Shown: positions 17,980 through 26,593 of the stretch, piece by piece
Position numbering within the stretch: the stretch's first letter is position 1
How the letters are laid out: each line of letters starts with the position of its first letter
Source: Priestia megaterium NBRC 15308 = ATCC 14581
GTDB lineage: Bacteria; Bacillota; Bacilli; Bacillales; Bacillaceae_H
Assembly: GCF_000832985.1 (NCBI RefSeq)
Contig: NZ_CP009920.1
Coordinates: 1,550,001 to 1,614,000 of the forward strand
Direction of reading: 5' to 3'
Length of the DNA stretch: 64,000 bases
Position numbers and translations under genes: made by a program
The notes under the pieces: model-generated
Told to the model about the DNA's origin: nothing
Database searches by the model: none
Seen by the model: the letters and a program-made list of their open reading frames with translations, nothing else

Positions 17980-18753
17980 TTATACTTGATCGCTACCAAA
18001 GAAACTTCTGAATGCTTGAATTGTTGTATCGCGGTTCAAAGCTGCAATTGAAGTAGTCAATGGAATTCCTTTTGGGCATGATTGAACGCAGTTTTGAGAA
18101 TTCCCGCAGTTCGCTAGTCCTCCATCACCCATAATCGTCTCTAAACGTTCTCCTTTATTTAACGCACCGGTTGGATGGGCATTAAACAGGCGAACTTGAG
18201 AAAGCGGTGCTGGACCGATGAAGTTTGACTTGTCGTTTACATTTGGACAAGCTTCTAAGCAAACGCCACATGTCATACATTTGGATAACTCATACGCCCA
18301 CTGACGTTTCTTTTCAGGCATACGCGGTCCTGGACCTAAATCGTATGTGCCATCGATTGGAACCCAGGCTTTTACTTTTTTTAGTGAATCAAACATACGG
18401 CTGCGGTCTACTTGCAAATCACGAACCACAGGAAATGTTTTCATTGGCTGTAAGCGAATTGGCTGTTCTAGTTTATCAACAAGAGCTGTACATGACTGAC
18501 GAGGTTTACCGTTGATGACCATTGAACAGGCTCCGCATACTTCCTCTAAACAGTTCATTTCCCAGTTTATCGGAGCAACCTCTTTACCTGAAGCATCAAC
18601 AGGGTTACGTCTGATTTCCATCAGTGCTGAAATAACGTTCATATTCGGACGATACGGAATTTCAAACTCCTGATTGTAAGGAGCAGATTCAGCTGAATCT
18701 TGACGTGTAATAATGAAGCGCACTGTCTTTTGGACTGTTTGTTGTTCACTCAT
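17980..18753 (-). CDS. sdhB: Succinate dehydrogenase iron-sulfur subunit
   Basis: The 257-aa SdhB carries electrons from FAD to heme and menaquinone in complex II. The [2Fe-2S] cysteines are C68, C73, C76 and C88. The [4Fe-4S] and [3Fe-4S] clusters are served by CMTCGVCLEACP (about 172-183) and by the CGNSQNCVQSCP region (about 219-230). It starts 3 bp after sdhA. Together with sdhC and sdhA it forms the classic Bacillus three-gene operon without sdhD. Confidence 0.97.
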   Translation of the reverse strand: MSEQQTVQKTVRFIITRQDSAESAPYNQEFEIPYRPNMNVISALMEIRRNPVDASGKEVAPINWEMNCLEEVCGACSMVINGKPRQSCTALVDKLEQPIRLQPMKTFPVVRDLQVDRSRMFDSLKKVKAWVPIDGTYDLGPGPRMPEKKRQWAYELSKCMTCGVCLEACPNVNDKSNFIGPAPLSQVRLFNAHPTGALNKGERLETIMGDGGLANCGNSQNCVQSCPKGIPLTTSIAALNRDTTIQAFRSFFGSDQV

Positions 18754-18756
18754 TGA

Positions 18757-20544
18757 TTAACGAACCCCCTCTTGTTGTTTTTTTGGTTTTTCATCTTTTT
18801 TCTTTGTGTAGTCGCGCTTACGCGGTTTAATTAACGATACGTCTACCTCTTCATAATGGAAAGAAGGAGCCGTTTTCTTATCCACAAAAGCTGCCATTGT
18901 TGTTTTTAAGAATTCTTCATCGTTACGATCTGGGAAATCTGGCTTATAATGAGCACCGCGACTTTCGTTACGGTTGTAAGCTCCTAGCGTTACAACACGT
19001 GAAAGCTGAAGCATGTTTTGCAGCTGACGAGTAAATGTTGCCGCTTGATTACTCCATTTAGCTGTATCATTAATGTTAATACGATCATAGCGTTCAATTA
19101 ATTCTTGAATCTTTTCATCTGTTTTTAACAGTTTGTCATTGTATCGTACGACTGTCACGTTGTCAGTCATCCATTCCCCTAGCTCTTTATGAAGAACGTA
19201 TGCATTTTCTGTACCTTGAAGATTCATGATATTGTTCCATTTCTCTTCTTCTTCTTTCACATGACGATCATATACGCTTGAAGAAATAGCGTCTGCGCTC
19301 TTTTCTAAACCATTGATGTATTCAACCGCTTTAGGACCGGCAACCATACCACCATAAATAGCTGATAATAATGAGTTTGCTCCTAAACGGTTCGCTCCGT
19401 GCTGTGAATAATCACACTCACCAGCTGCGAATAAGCCAGGAATATTTGTCATTTGATCGTAATCCACCCATAAACCGCCCATTGAATAGTGTACGGCTGG
19501 GAAAATTTTCATTGGTACCTTGCGCGGATCATCGCCCATGAATTTTTCATAGATTTCGATGATACCTCCAAGTTTAATGTCTAGCTCTTTTGGATCTTTA
19601 TGTGAAAGGTCCAGATAAACCATGTTCTCTCCGTTGATTCCTAACTTCTGCGCTACGCAGACGTCAAAAATTTCACGAGTTGCAATATCACGAGGTACTA
19701 AGTTACCGTATGCAGGATATTTTTCCTCTAAGAAATACCAAGGTTTACCGTCTTTATATGTCCAAACGCGTCCGCCTTCTCCACGAGCAGATTCACTCAT
19801 AAGACGAAGCTTATCATCTCCTGGGATAGCAGTTGGATGAATTTGAATAAACTCTCCGTTTGAATAGTATGCACCTTGCTGATACACGATAGATGCCGCT
19901 GAACCTGTATTAATAACTGAGTTCGTCGATTTTCCAAAAACAATCCCAGGTCCACCTGTAGCCATAATAACCGCGTCAGCTGAGAACGTTTTAATTTCCA
20001 TTGATTTTAAATTCTGTGCAGAAATTCCGCGACAGCTGCGCTCATCGTCAAGAACAGCACCTAAGAATTCCCATCCTTCATACTTTGTCACAAGTCCGGC
20101 AACTTCATAGCGACGAACCTGCTCATCTAATGCGTACAATAATTGTTGACCCGTTGTTGCTCCAGCAAAAGCCGTACGGTGATGCTGCGTCCCGCCAAAT
20201 CGTCTGAAGTCTAACAAACCCTCAGGAGTACGGTTAAACATAACACCCATGCGGTCAAGTAGGTGGATAATACCAGGAGCTGCTTCACACATTGCTTTTA
20301 CAGGTGGCTGGTTGGCTAAAAAGTCTCCGCCGTACACTGTGTCATCAAAGTGTTCCCATGGTGAATCCCCTTCACCTTTTGTGTTTACGGCTCCGTTGAT
20401 TCCACCTTGCGCGCAAACTGAGTGAGATCTTTTTACCGGAACTAGTGAAAATAAATCTACTTGCTTGCCAGACTCAGCAATTTTTATTGTTGCCATCAAG
20501 CCAGCTAAACCGCCACCGACTACGATGATTTTTCCGTTACTCAT
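18757..20544 (-). CDS. sdhA: Succinate dehydrogenase flavoprotein subunit
   Basis: The 595-aa catalytic subunit oxidises succinate to fumarate. It has the N-terminal dinucleotide-binding GGGLAGL motif, the covalent-FAD histidine H41 in RSHSVCAQGG, and the active-site region HPTAIPGDDKL followed by SESARGEGGRVW near 240-265. The C-terminus is Lys-rich (KKKDEKPKKQQ), as in B. subtilis. The ATG 20544 follows an AAGGAGTGGGG site. It lies 29 bp after sdhC. Confidence 0.97.
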   Translation of the reverse strand: MSNGKIIVVGGGLAGLMATIKIAESGKQVDLFSLVPVKRSHSVCAQGGINGAVNTKGEGDSPWEHFDDTVYGGDFLANQPPVKAMCEAAPGIIHLLDRMGVMFNRTPEGLLDFRRFGGTQHHRTAFAGATTGQQLLYALDEQVRRYEVAGLVTKYEGWEFLGAVLDDERSCRGISAQNLKSMEIKTFSADAVIMATGGPGIVFGKSTNSVINTGSAASIVYQQGAYYSNGEFIQIHPTAIPGDDKLRLMSESARGEGGRVWTYKDGKPWYFLEEKYPAYGNLVPRDIATREIFDVCVAQKLGINGENMVYLDLSHKDPKELDIKLGGIIEIYEKFMGDDPRKVPMKIFPAVHYSMGGLWVDYDQMTNIPGLFAAGECDYSQHGANRLGANSLLSAIYGGMVAGPKAVEYINGLEKSADAISSSVYDRHVKEEEEKWNNIMNLQGTENAYVLHKELGEWMTDNVTVVRYNDKLLKTDEKIQELIERYDRININDTAKWSNQAATFTRQLQNMLQLSRVVTLGAYNRNESRGAHYKPDFPDRNDEEFLKTTMAAFVDKKTAPSFHYEEVDVSLIKPRKRDYTKKKDEKPKKQQEGVR

Positions 20545-20573
20545 CGGAACCCCACTCCTTCAAAACCTTAATT

Positions 20574-21182
20574 TTATGCAAATGCGAATAATGTACGAAC
20601 ACCTACAAATGTAAGTGCTAAGAAGATTGCTAATGTCACATAAGTTGAAATTCTTTGAGAACGTGGTGTTACAGTTAACCCCCAGCTAACTCCAAATGAC
20701 CATAGACCGTTTGCAAAGTGGAAGATCGTAGATACAACACCAACTATGTAGAATGCAAGCATTGCCGGGTTGCTTAAAATTCGTTCCATCATTTGAAAAT
20801 CTACTTCTTTTCCAAGCGCAGCTTGTATTCTGGTTTCCCATACGTGCCATGTGATGAAGATAAGTGTGATTACACCTGAAACACGCTGAAGGATAAACAT
20901 CCAGTTACGGAAAAAACCGTAGTTGTTAACGTTTGTTTTAGCAGTGAATGCGATGTAAAGACCGTATATTGCGTGAAAAACGATTGGTAAGAAAATAATG
21001 AAAATTTCTAGAGCATAGCGGAAAGGTAAGCTCTCCATGAAGTGAGCTGCTTGATTAAATGATTCTTCTCCCTTTGTCGCAAAATGATTCACAACTAAAT
21101 GCTGTGTTAAGAAAATCCCGATTGGTATTACCCCAAGTAATGAATGGATTCTCCGATATTGAAACTCTCTGTTTGCCGCCAT
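20574..21182 (-). CDS. sdhC: Succinate dehydrogenase cytochrome b558 subunit
   Basis: This 202-aa membrane anchor holds two b hemes and passes electrons to menaquinone. Five hydrophobic helices are visible. Candidate axial His ligands lie in TQHLVVNHF (near 25-31), in IFLPIVFHAIYG (near 70), in WHVWE (near 113) and in FHFANGLWSFG (near 155). First gene of sdhCAB, preceded by a good sigma-A promoter with a leader of about 125 nt. Confidence 0.96.
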   Translation of the reverse strand: MAANREFQYRRIHSLLGVIPIGIFLTQHLVVNHFATKGEESFNQAAHFMESLPFRYALEIFIIFLPIVFHAIYGLYIAFTAKTNVNNYGFFRNWMFILQRVSGVITLIFITWHVWETRIQAALGKEVDFQMMERILSNPAMLAFYIVGVVSTIFHFANGLWSFGVSWGLTVTPRSQRISTYVTLAIFLALTFVGVRTLFAFA

Positions 21183-21314
21183 CTGCGTAGACCCCCCTTA
21201 GTTAAATGAACATAGTTTGTGAAGAACTTTCTTACTCCCACTAGACAAATAGATTAATCGTGAATACAGGAAATGAAAACCTTTGCATTTCCTAATAAAG
21301 TATGTGACAGGTTA

Positions 21315-21343
21315 ATTTTACTCCCATCGATTAAGAGCGTCAA
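21315..21343 (-). promoter_or_regulatory. Sigma-A promoter of sdhCAB
   Basis: TTGACG (21338-21343), a 17-nt spacer and TAAAAT (21315-21320) on the minus strand. Transcription should start near 21308. Confidence 0.8.
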
Positions 21344-21394
21344 GGCAAGATGTTTAAATCTTCTATAAAATATAAATTTATAAAATTTTATATT

Positions 21395-21408
21395 TGTTAA
21401 CGCTTACT
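21395..21408. promoter_or_regulatory. cre-like site upstream of sdhC
   Basis: TGTTAACGCTTACT resembles the CcpA cre consensus TGWAANCGNTNWCA in most positions. It lies about 90 nt upstream of the sdh start of transcription, in the divergent sdhC-yslB spacer. Confidence 0.4.
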
Positions 21409-21461
21409 GTATTGATGTTACAGGTTTTTTCTTTCTATTATAATATTGCTTGCCACAAATA

Positions 21462-21475
21462 AGTAAGCGTTTACT
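21462..21475. promoter_or_regulatory. Second cre-like palindrome in the sdhC-yslB spacer
   Basis: AGTAAGCGTTTACT is a near-perfect palindrome with the CG core of a cre site. With the site at 21395 it makes a pair about 67 bp apart. Confidence 0.4.
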
Positions 21476-21671
21476 TTACACTTTTATTGTAAACAAGTTC
21501 ACAAAACATTTACACAGGTAAAAGTACCCTTTTAAAAGGTATATTATGGATTTTTTATCTTTACATCTAACTCTTTTTACCATAATAAAGATCCTCTTAC
21601 ATTTTATTAAAAAAATGCGTGAGAGGTTTTTTAGATTTGTATATAATAGTAGTAAAGAAAGAGGGGAAACC

Positions 21672-22199
21672 ATGAGCAATTTACAAACAGAATCACAGCA
21701 AGAACTTGAAGAGACGATGGAAACATCAGAACCTAATGTCACAGCTGAAACAGAGGGAACTCTTGATCACGTTTCATATTTCGGATACAGCCTTTTGCGT
21801 GATGTGTTAATTCCAGAGCTTCTTGGAGACGAGACGAATGCCATTTCATACTGGGCAGGAAAACACCTTGCGCGGAAATACCCGTTAAATACAATGGATG
21901 AAATCGTCGCTTTTTTTAAAGCAGCTTCCTGGGGAACACTGACACTTGCAAAAAAAGATAAATATTCACTAGAACTTGAGTTATCAGGTGATGTGGTCAG
22001 CAAAAGATTTCAGCAGGAAACTTGTTCGTTTCATCTTGAGTCAGGATTTGTGGCTGAACAGATTCAGCGTCAAAACAACTGCCTAACAGAAGCCTACTTA
22101 ACACATAAAGAAAAGAACGGAAAAGTGCTGATTTCCGTGCAGTGGGACCGAAAAGATATCTTACCTACCGAAACACGCGCGGAGCGTTATAAAAAGTAG
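21672..22199 (+). CDS. yslB: YslB family protein (DUF2507)
   Basis: The 175-aa protein matches the YslB/DUF2507 family of Bacillus, of unknown function; it is cytosolic. The core runs from SYFGYSLLRDVLIPELLG (near 34) to the end, with AGKHLARKYPL near 60. I set the start at ATG 21672 (MSNLQTE...), with GAAAGAGGGG upstream. The longer frame from 21546 would add 42 hydrophobic, low-quality residues in the promoter area and is rejected. It is divergent from sdhC and convergent with lysC, as in B. subtilis. Confidence 0.87.
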   Translation: MSNLQTESQQELEETMETSEPNVTAETEGTLDHVSYFGYSLLRDVLIPELLGDETNAISYWAGKHLARKYPLNTMDEIVAFFKAASWGTLTLAKKDKYSLELELSGDVVSKRFQQETCSFHLESGFVAEQIQRQNNCLTEAYLTHKEKNGKVLISVQWDRKDILPTETRAERYKK

Positions 22200-22212
22200 G
22201 AAATACGTATAT

Positions 22213-22241
22213 AAAAGACGTGGAGATACCACGTCTTTTTT
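22213..22241. terminator. Bidirectional terminator between yslB and lysC
   Basis: Stem AAAAGACGTGG/CCACGTCTTTT with T-rich flanks on both strands. Confidence 0.92.
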
Positions 22242-22248
22242 CTCTTCT

Positions 22249-22746
22249 TTATACTTGCACTGCTTGCTGCTCTTCTAATTCAAATGCTATGTGAAGCGTC
22301 TCAACAGCTTTTACCATATCAGCATGCGGTACAACTGTAGATACTTTAATTTCAGACGTGCTGACCATCTTCACTTCAATTTTCTCTCCTGCCAGCACTT
22401 CAAACATTTCCGCTGCAACGCCTGGATTAGAAATCATGCCAGAGCCAACAATTGATACTTTAGCCAGACCGCTTTCATGTTCAATACGCGTATATCCTAA
22501 AGTAGATTTATACTCTTTTAAGACGGCAAGAGCGGCGTCTACGTCTACGGTTTTAATAGAAAATGAGATAGAGAGACGATTATTAGCGGTTACGTTTTGA
22601 ATAATAATGTCCACATTTAACTGTTCTTTTGCTAATGCTGTAAAAATAGTAGAAAGAGTTTGCAACTCGTTGTTTAACCCTTCAATTGTTACTCGTGAAA
22701 TATTATCTTCAAACGCAATTCCTCTTACGACCAAGTTTTGTTCCAT
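22249..22746 (-). CDS. lysC: Aspartokinase II beta subunit (internal start in lysC)
   Basis: Within lysC, in frame, ATG at 22744-22746 (codon 246, [12 protein letters not shown]...) is preceded by GAGGAGG with 8 nt spacing. B. subtilis makes its 2-alpha/2-beta aspartokinase II from exactly this kind of nested start, and the codon falls at the same protein position. The product would be 165 aa and consist of the ACT regulatory domains only. Confidence 0.8.
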   Translation of the reverse strand: MEQNLVVRGIAFEDNISRVTIEGLNNELQTLSTIFTALAKEQLNVDIIIQNVTANNRLSISFSIKTVDVDAALAVLKEYKSTLGYTRIEHESGLAKVSIVGSGMISNPGVAAEMFEVLAGEKIEVKMVSTSEIKVSTVVPHADMVKAVETLHIAFELEEQQAVQV

Positions 22747-23481
22747 TGAAACTTCCTCCTCAACAATCGTTCCATTCTCGTTTTCTAAGCTTGAACGCAC
22801 TTCTAGCGGTACCTGATAATTTTTTGCAAACTCAACAGCGCGCGGATGCAGCACCCCTGCTCCTAAATTAGCTAATTCTAACATTTCGTCATATGAAATA
22901 GAGTGAAGCTTACGAGCATCTTCTACATAGCGCGGATCTGTCGTAAACACTCCTGTTACGTCTGTATAAATATCACATTTTGCAGCTTTTAATGCTGCGG
23001 CAAGAGCTACTGCCGTCGTGTCAGAGCCGCCTCGACCTAATGTTGTAATGCTTCCATCTTCTGAACAGCCTTGGAATCCAGCTACTACTACGATTCGGCC
23101 TCTATCTAATTGGCTTTGAATACGAGTCGTGTCAATGTGCTGGATTCGTGCATTGCTGTGAACTGCTTCCGTCTGGATACCAGCTTGCCAACCTGTTAGC
23201 GAAGTTGCTTCATACCCTTTATATTGAAGGGCCATTGTTAACAGGGAAATCGTTACTTGTTCTCCAGTTGTAAGAAGCATATCCATTTCGCGTTTGCTTG
23301 GACTGTCCGTAATATCACTTGCTAATTTCACCAGTGCATCTGTAGTTTTGCCCATTGCCGATACAACAACTACTACTTGGTTACCGCGCTCTGCTTCTTG
23401 AATAACACGGTTTGCTACATTTTGGATACGTTCAACAGAACCAACAGATGTTCCACCAAATTTTTGAACGATTAATGCCAT
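22249..23481 (-). CDS. lysC: Aspartokinase II (lysine-sensitive), alpha subunit
   Basis: The 410-aa enzyme phosphorylates L-aspartate in the first step to lysine, threonine and diaminopimelate. It begins with the kinase signature [11 protein letters not shown] (residues 4-14). [18 protein letters not shown] lies near 148 and two ACT domains lie after residue 260. The start is ATG 23479-23481 (MALIVQKF...), which matches the B. subtilis protein end; the upstream ATG at 23493 is too near the Shine-Dalgarno sequence. The gene is under an L-box riboswitch. An internal start gives the beta subunit. Confidence 0.95.
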   Translation of the reverse strand: MALIVQKFGGTSVGSVERIQNVANRVIQEAERGNQVVVVVSAMGKTTDALVKLASDITDSPSKREMDMLLTTGEQVTISLLTMALQYKGYEATSLTGWQAGIQTEAVHSNARIQHIDTTRIQSQLDRGRIVVVAGFQGCSEDGSITTLGRGGSDTTAVALAAALKAAKCDIYTDVTGVFTTDPRYVEDARKLHSISYDEMLELANLGAGVLHPRAVEFAKNYQVPLEVRSSLENENGTIVEEEVSMEQNLVVRGIAFEDNISRVTIEGLNNELQTLSTIFTALAKEQLNVDIIIQNVTANNRLSISFSIKTVDVDAALAVLKEYKSTLGYTRIEHESGLAKVSIVGSGMISNPGVAAEMFEVLAGEKIEVKMVSTSEIKVSTVVPHADMVKAVETLHIAFELEEQQAVQV

Positions 23482-23554
23482 AATTTTGTTCATTCCTTTT
23501 CAATAAATTTGCATATGCAGGATGATGAGAAGCTAAATTTTTTTACTCAGACAA

Positions 23555-23800
23555 TAAAAAAAGCAATGAGATGAGCTCTCATTGCTTAACGAACGAAAAT
23601 TATAAAACATAACCGTCCACTGCCGTGAGATAGCTCTCCAAGAATCTACATCTTGACAATCCTACGTTTATTCAACGCAGAACCAGCAATCATTACTATG
23701 AGGTAATGTTCACTTCGGCAAATTTCCCTTTCCGCATCATTCATAAGAGCTCATACCCTTCCTGATACGTACTGATTAAATTTGCACCTCTATCTTCACT
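23555..23800 (-). ncRNA. Lysine riboswitch (L-box) with terminator, upstream of lysC
   Basis: The minus-strand leader shows the L-box landmarks: AGAGGTGC at the 5' end (about 23784-23795), AGTA, GGAAGGG then GAGCTCTTATG, and a GCCGAAGTG block around 23710-23720. A strong terminator (GCAATGAGA...TCTCATTGC plus T7, 23555-23588) closes it. Lysine binding should favour the terminator and shut off lysC. Confidence 0.93.
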
Positions 23801-23834
23801 TCATTTGATGAAGTGTCGTATGAAATTAGTTAAT

Positions 23835-23863
23835 AGCTTATCAAATATTTTCTATTATTTCAA
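23835..23863 (-). promoter_or_regulatory. Promoter of the lysC leader
   Basis: TTGAAA (23858-23863), 17 nt, then TAAGCT (23835-23840) on the minus strand, directly behind the uvrC stop codon. The -10 is weak (3 of 6). Confidence 0.55.
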
Positions 23864-23865
23864 GA

Positions 23866-25632
23866 CTATTTTTGCAATGTTTCATAAATTTTTTCAGCGA
23901 TGTTTTGAGGAACACCTGAATTTCGAATATCATCAACCGTTGCTTCTTTCAATTTTTTCACGGAACCAAAATACTTTAACAAAGCTTTTTTACGCTTTTC
24001 GCCCACTCCCGGAATATCGTCCAGAACAGACTGAAAAGCAGACTTAGAGCGCACTTGACGGTGGAAGGTAATCGCAAAGCGGTGAACTTCATCTTGAATT
24101 CGCTGAAGCAAATAAAATTCTTGACTATTGCGTTCAAGCGGTATGATTTGAGGAGGCTCACCAATCATCAGGTTGGAGGTTCTGTGCTTATCATCTTTGA
24201 CAAGACCTGCTGTAGGCACTAAAAGTCCCAATTCATTTTCGAGAACGTCCTGTACTGCAGCTAAATGCCCTTTGCCTCCATCTACAACAATTAAATCTGG
24301 AAGCGGAAGACCCTCTTTTAACGCTCTGGAATACCGTCTGCGAACGACTTCTCTCATGGAACTGTAATCATCTGGTCCCTTTACCGTCTTAATTTTATAT
24401 TTGCGATATTCTTTCTTTTCCGGTTTCCCATCAACAAAAACAATCATCGCAGAAACGGGATCTGTCCCTTGAATATTTGAATTATCAAATGCTTCGATCC
24501 GATAAGGAGCGGCAATTCCAAGCTCTTCTCCTAACCGTTCAACTGCGCCAACCGTGCGCTCTTCATCTCGTTCAATTAAATAGAATTTTTCACCGAGCGC
24601 AATTTTTGCATTTTTACACGCAAGTTCTACTAATTCTTTCTTTTTGCCTCGCTTTGGATGCTGAACCTCTACTTCCACTAATTTCTCAGCCAACTCTGCA
24701 TCAATCGTTGCTGGAACCATCACTTCTTTTGGCTTAATATTTTTGGCATAAAACTGACCGATAAAAGTTAAGAAATCTTCTTCTGGCTCTTTATAAAAAG
24801 GAAACATAGAAACTTCTCGCTCAATTAACTTCCCTTGGCGAATAAAGAAAACTTGAACACACATCCAGCCTTTATCATAAGAATAGCCAAACACATCTCG
24901 ATTAACAAAATCATTAAACGTTACTTTTTGCTTTTCCATTGTCGCTTCGATATGAGCAATTTGATCTCGATATTCTTTAGCCCGTTCAAAGTCAAGTTCT
25001 TCTGAAGCTTTTAACATTTTTTCAGTTAACTCTGTTTTGACATGCTCATATCCACCATTTAAAAACCGCGTGATATTTTCAATAATTTGTTTGTTTTGCT
25101 CTTCTTTTACTTCTTTTACGCAAGGAGCTAGGCATTGCCCGATATGGTAATACAAACAAGGCCTGTCTGGCATGGTAGAGCACTTTCTTAATGGATAAAT
25201 GCGATCAAGAAGCCGCTTTGTTTCATTTGCAGCTTGAACGTTAGGATAAGGACCGAAGTATTTCCCTTTATCTTTTTTTATTTTTCTTGTAATAACAAGT
25301 CGGGGCTGTTTTTCAGCTGTAATCTTAATAAAGGGATAACCCTTATCATCTTTAAGCATGATATTGTATTTTGGATCATGCTTTTTAATTAAATTCATTT
25401 CTAAAATAAGCGCTTCTAAATTAGAAGATGTGACGATATATTCAAAATCGACAATGTCGTTTACAAGTCGAAGCGTCTTTCCGTCATGAGATCCGGTAAA
25501 GTAGGAGCGCACTCGATTTTTTAATACTTTTGCTTTTCCTACGTAAATGACCGTTCCATATTTATCTTTCATTAAGTAACAGCCGGGCTGATCCGGTAAA
25601 ATAGCCAGCTTTTCTTTTAAATAATCGTTCAT
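23866..25632 (-). CDS. uvrC: UvrABC excinuclease subunit C
   Basis: UvrC makes both incisions in nucleotide excision repair. The 588-aa protein has the N-terminal GIY-YIG nuclease ([17 protein letters not shown], about 18-34) and a CxxxxxxC-type hairpin with [13 protein letters not shown] near 150. The UVR helical motif ([17 protein letters not shown]) is near 213. An RNase H-like endonuclease ([20 protein letters not shown]) starts near 365, and a C-terminal helix-hairpin-helix pair ([15 protein letters not shown]) ends the protein. Between trxA and lysC as in B. subtilis. A LexA-like box lies upstream. Confidence 0.97.
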   Translation of the reverse strand: MNDYLKEKLAILPDQPGCYLMKDKYGTVIYVGKAKVLKNRVRSYFTGSHDGKTLRLVNDIVDFEYIVTSSNLEALILEMNLIKKHDPKYNIMLKDDKGYPFIKITAEKQPRLVITRKIKKDKGKYFGPYPNVQAANETKRLLDRIYPLRKCSTMPDRPCLYYHIGQCLAPCVKEVKEEQNKQIIENITRFLNGGYEHVKTELTEKMLKASEELDFERAKEYRDQIAHIEATMEKQKVTFNDFVNRDVFGYSYDKGWMCVQVFFIRQGKLIEREVSMFPFYKEPEEDFLTFIGQFYAKNIKPKEVMVPATIDAELAEKLVEVEVQHPKRGKKKELVELACKNAKIALGEKFYLIERDEERTVGAVERLGEELGIAAPYRIEAFDNSNIQGTDPVSAMIVFVDGKPEKKEYRKYKIKTVKGPDDYSSMREVVRRRYSRALKEGLPLPDLIVVDGGKGHLAAVQDVLENELGLLVPTAGLVKDDKHRTSNLMIGEPPQIIPLERNSQEFYLLQRIQDEVHRFAITFHRQVRSKSAFQSVLDDIPGVGEKRKKALLKYFGSVKKLKEATVDDIRNSGVPQNIAEKIYETLQK

Positions 25633-25771
25633 ATTTTTCTCCTTCCTCTTCTCTTACTCTGTCCATCTATACATTCGCTTATGAAGCGTAACCTACATTC
25701 TTTCCTGCCTTACAATACATGCACATAAGCCGGATTTATGGCGGTGTTCCTTACATCTAGTATAAAACAAA

Positions 25772-25785
25772 CGAACGCATATTCG
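25772..25785. promoter_or_regulatory. LexA-like (SOS) box upstream of uvrC
   Basis: CGAACGCATATTCG differs from CGAAC-N4-GTTCG at one position. On the minus strand it lies just upstream of a TATACT -10-like element (near 25758-25763), about 140 nt before the uvrC start, a usual operator site. Confidence 0.45.
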
Positions 25786-25827
25786 CTAAATAAAAGTATT
25801 CCCAAAAGAGAAAAAGTGGAGAAAAAG

Positions 25828-25853
25828 AAAAAACCTAGCCTGAGCTAGGTTTT
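25828..25853 (-). terminator. Terminator after trxA
   Basis: Stem AAAACCTAGC/GCTAGGTTTT and a T6 tract on the minus strand. Confidence 0.92.
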
Positions 25854-25856
25854 GAC

Positions 25857-26171
25857 TTACGCGTGTTTATTAATTAATTCTGTTAATGCTTCTTTTGGTT
25901 GGAAACCAACTACTTGGTCAACTTTCTCTCCATCTTTAAATAATACTAAAGTTGGGATACTCATAACACCAAATTTTCCAGCCGTTTCTTGGTTTTCATC
26001 AACGTCTACTTTCACGATTTTAACTTTATCGTTAAGTTCGCCATCGATTTCTTCAAGAACTGGAGCAATCATTTTACAAGGGCCACACCATGGTGCCCAA
26101 AAGTCAACAAGCACTAAGCCTGATTTAATTTCATCTGTAAAGTTTTTATCTGTAGCATGTGCAATAGCCAT
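25857..26171 (-). CDS. trxA: Thioredoxin
   Basis: The 104-aa general disulfide reductase of the cytoplasm. The redox motif WCGPC is at 28-32 within [11 protein letters not shown], and the cis-Pro is in MSIPTLVLF near 75. Length and sequence are typical of Bacillus TrxA. It has a GGAGG site before ATG 26171 and its own terminator. It lies between the etf operon and uvrC, as in B. subtilis. Confidence 0.97.
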   Translation of the reverse strand: MAIAHATDKNFTDEIKSGLVLVDFWAPWCGPCKMIAPVLEEIDGELNDKVKIVKVDVDENQETAGKFGVMSIPTLVLFKDGEKVDQVVGFQPKEALTELINKHA

Positions 26172-26330
26172 TTTAATTCCTCCTAAATATATGCAATATC
26201 CAAATTCTACTCACAGTATATCACCTTCAAATAAGGTTTGCTAACTTTTTGCTTACATTTATACTGTTTATTCTCCGCTCTAGTTTGTACAATTCACATA
26301 AAAACATACGTAGAAAATTTCGTTTTCCAT

Positions 26331-26593
26331 GAGGCTGAGACATAACGAAATGAATCCTATCTAAAGACGAACGAATAGTATACAAGGGCTGAACCACTTG
26401 CGACACCGCAGATGATTTCTGTGTAAGACTTCGCTTTCTGCAGGAGTCTTCGCCTTGCCCTCCAATCAACTGCTAGAAAGACCCACACACATGAAACCTG
26501 CGTTTACCCTAACAAAAAAACGAACCACTAATCAAACATCTTGATCAATGGCTCGTTCTTCACTTCGTCTAAAAATCCTTTTGTCCCAGCCTC
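26331..26593. repeat. 263-bp intergenic repeat-like element with terminal inverted repeats
   Basis: GAGGCTGAGACA (26331-26342) and TGTCCCAGCCTC (26582-26593) form an 11-of-12 inverted repeat, and the right end touches the etfA stop codon. Inside are GAAGACTCCTGCAGAAAG on the minus strand, reminiscent of interspersed repeats I know from Bacillaceae genomes, and the etfA terminator. There is no coding capacity beyond a poor 80-codon frame. No second copy is in this window. Confidence 0.55.
26514..26558 (-). terminator. Terminator of the fadR-fadB-etfBA operon
   Basis: An imperfect long stem (GAACGAGC... with ...GGTTCG) is followed by seven T residues on the minus strand, inside the repeat-like element and 35 nt past the etfA stop. 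Confidence 0.75.

Noticed and set aside
21546-21671. N-terminal extension of YslB
   Set aside because: The 42 added residues lie in promoter-like DNA and the true start at 21672 has a good Shine-Dalgarno sequence and family match.
26227-26469. 80-codon minus-strand frame between trxA and etfA
   Set aside because: No ribosome binding site, odd composition (many Arg/Ser/Gln) and it runs through the repeat-like element; most likely not coding.
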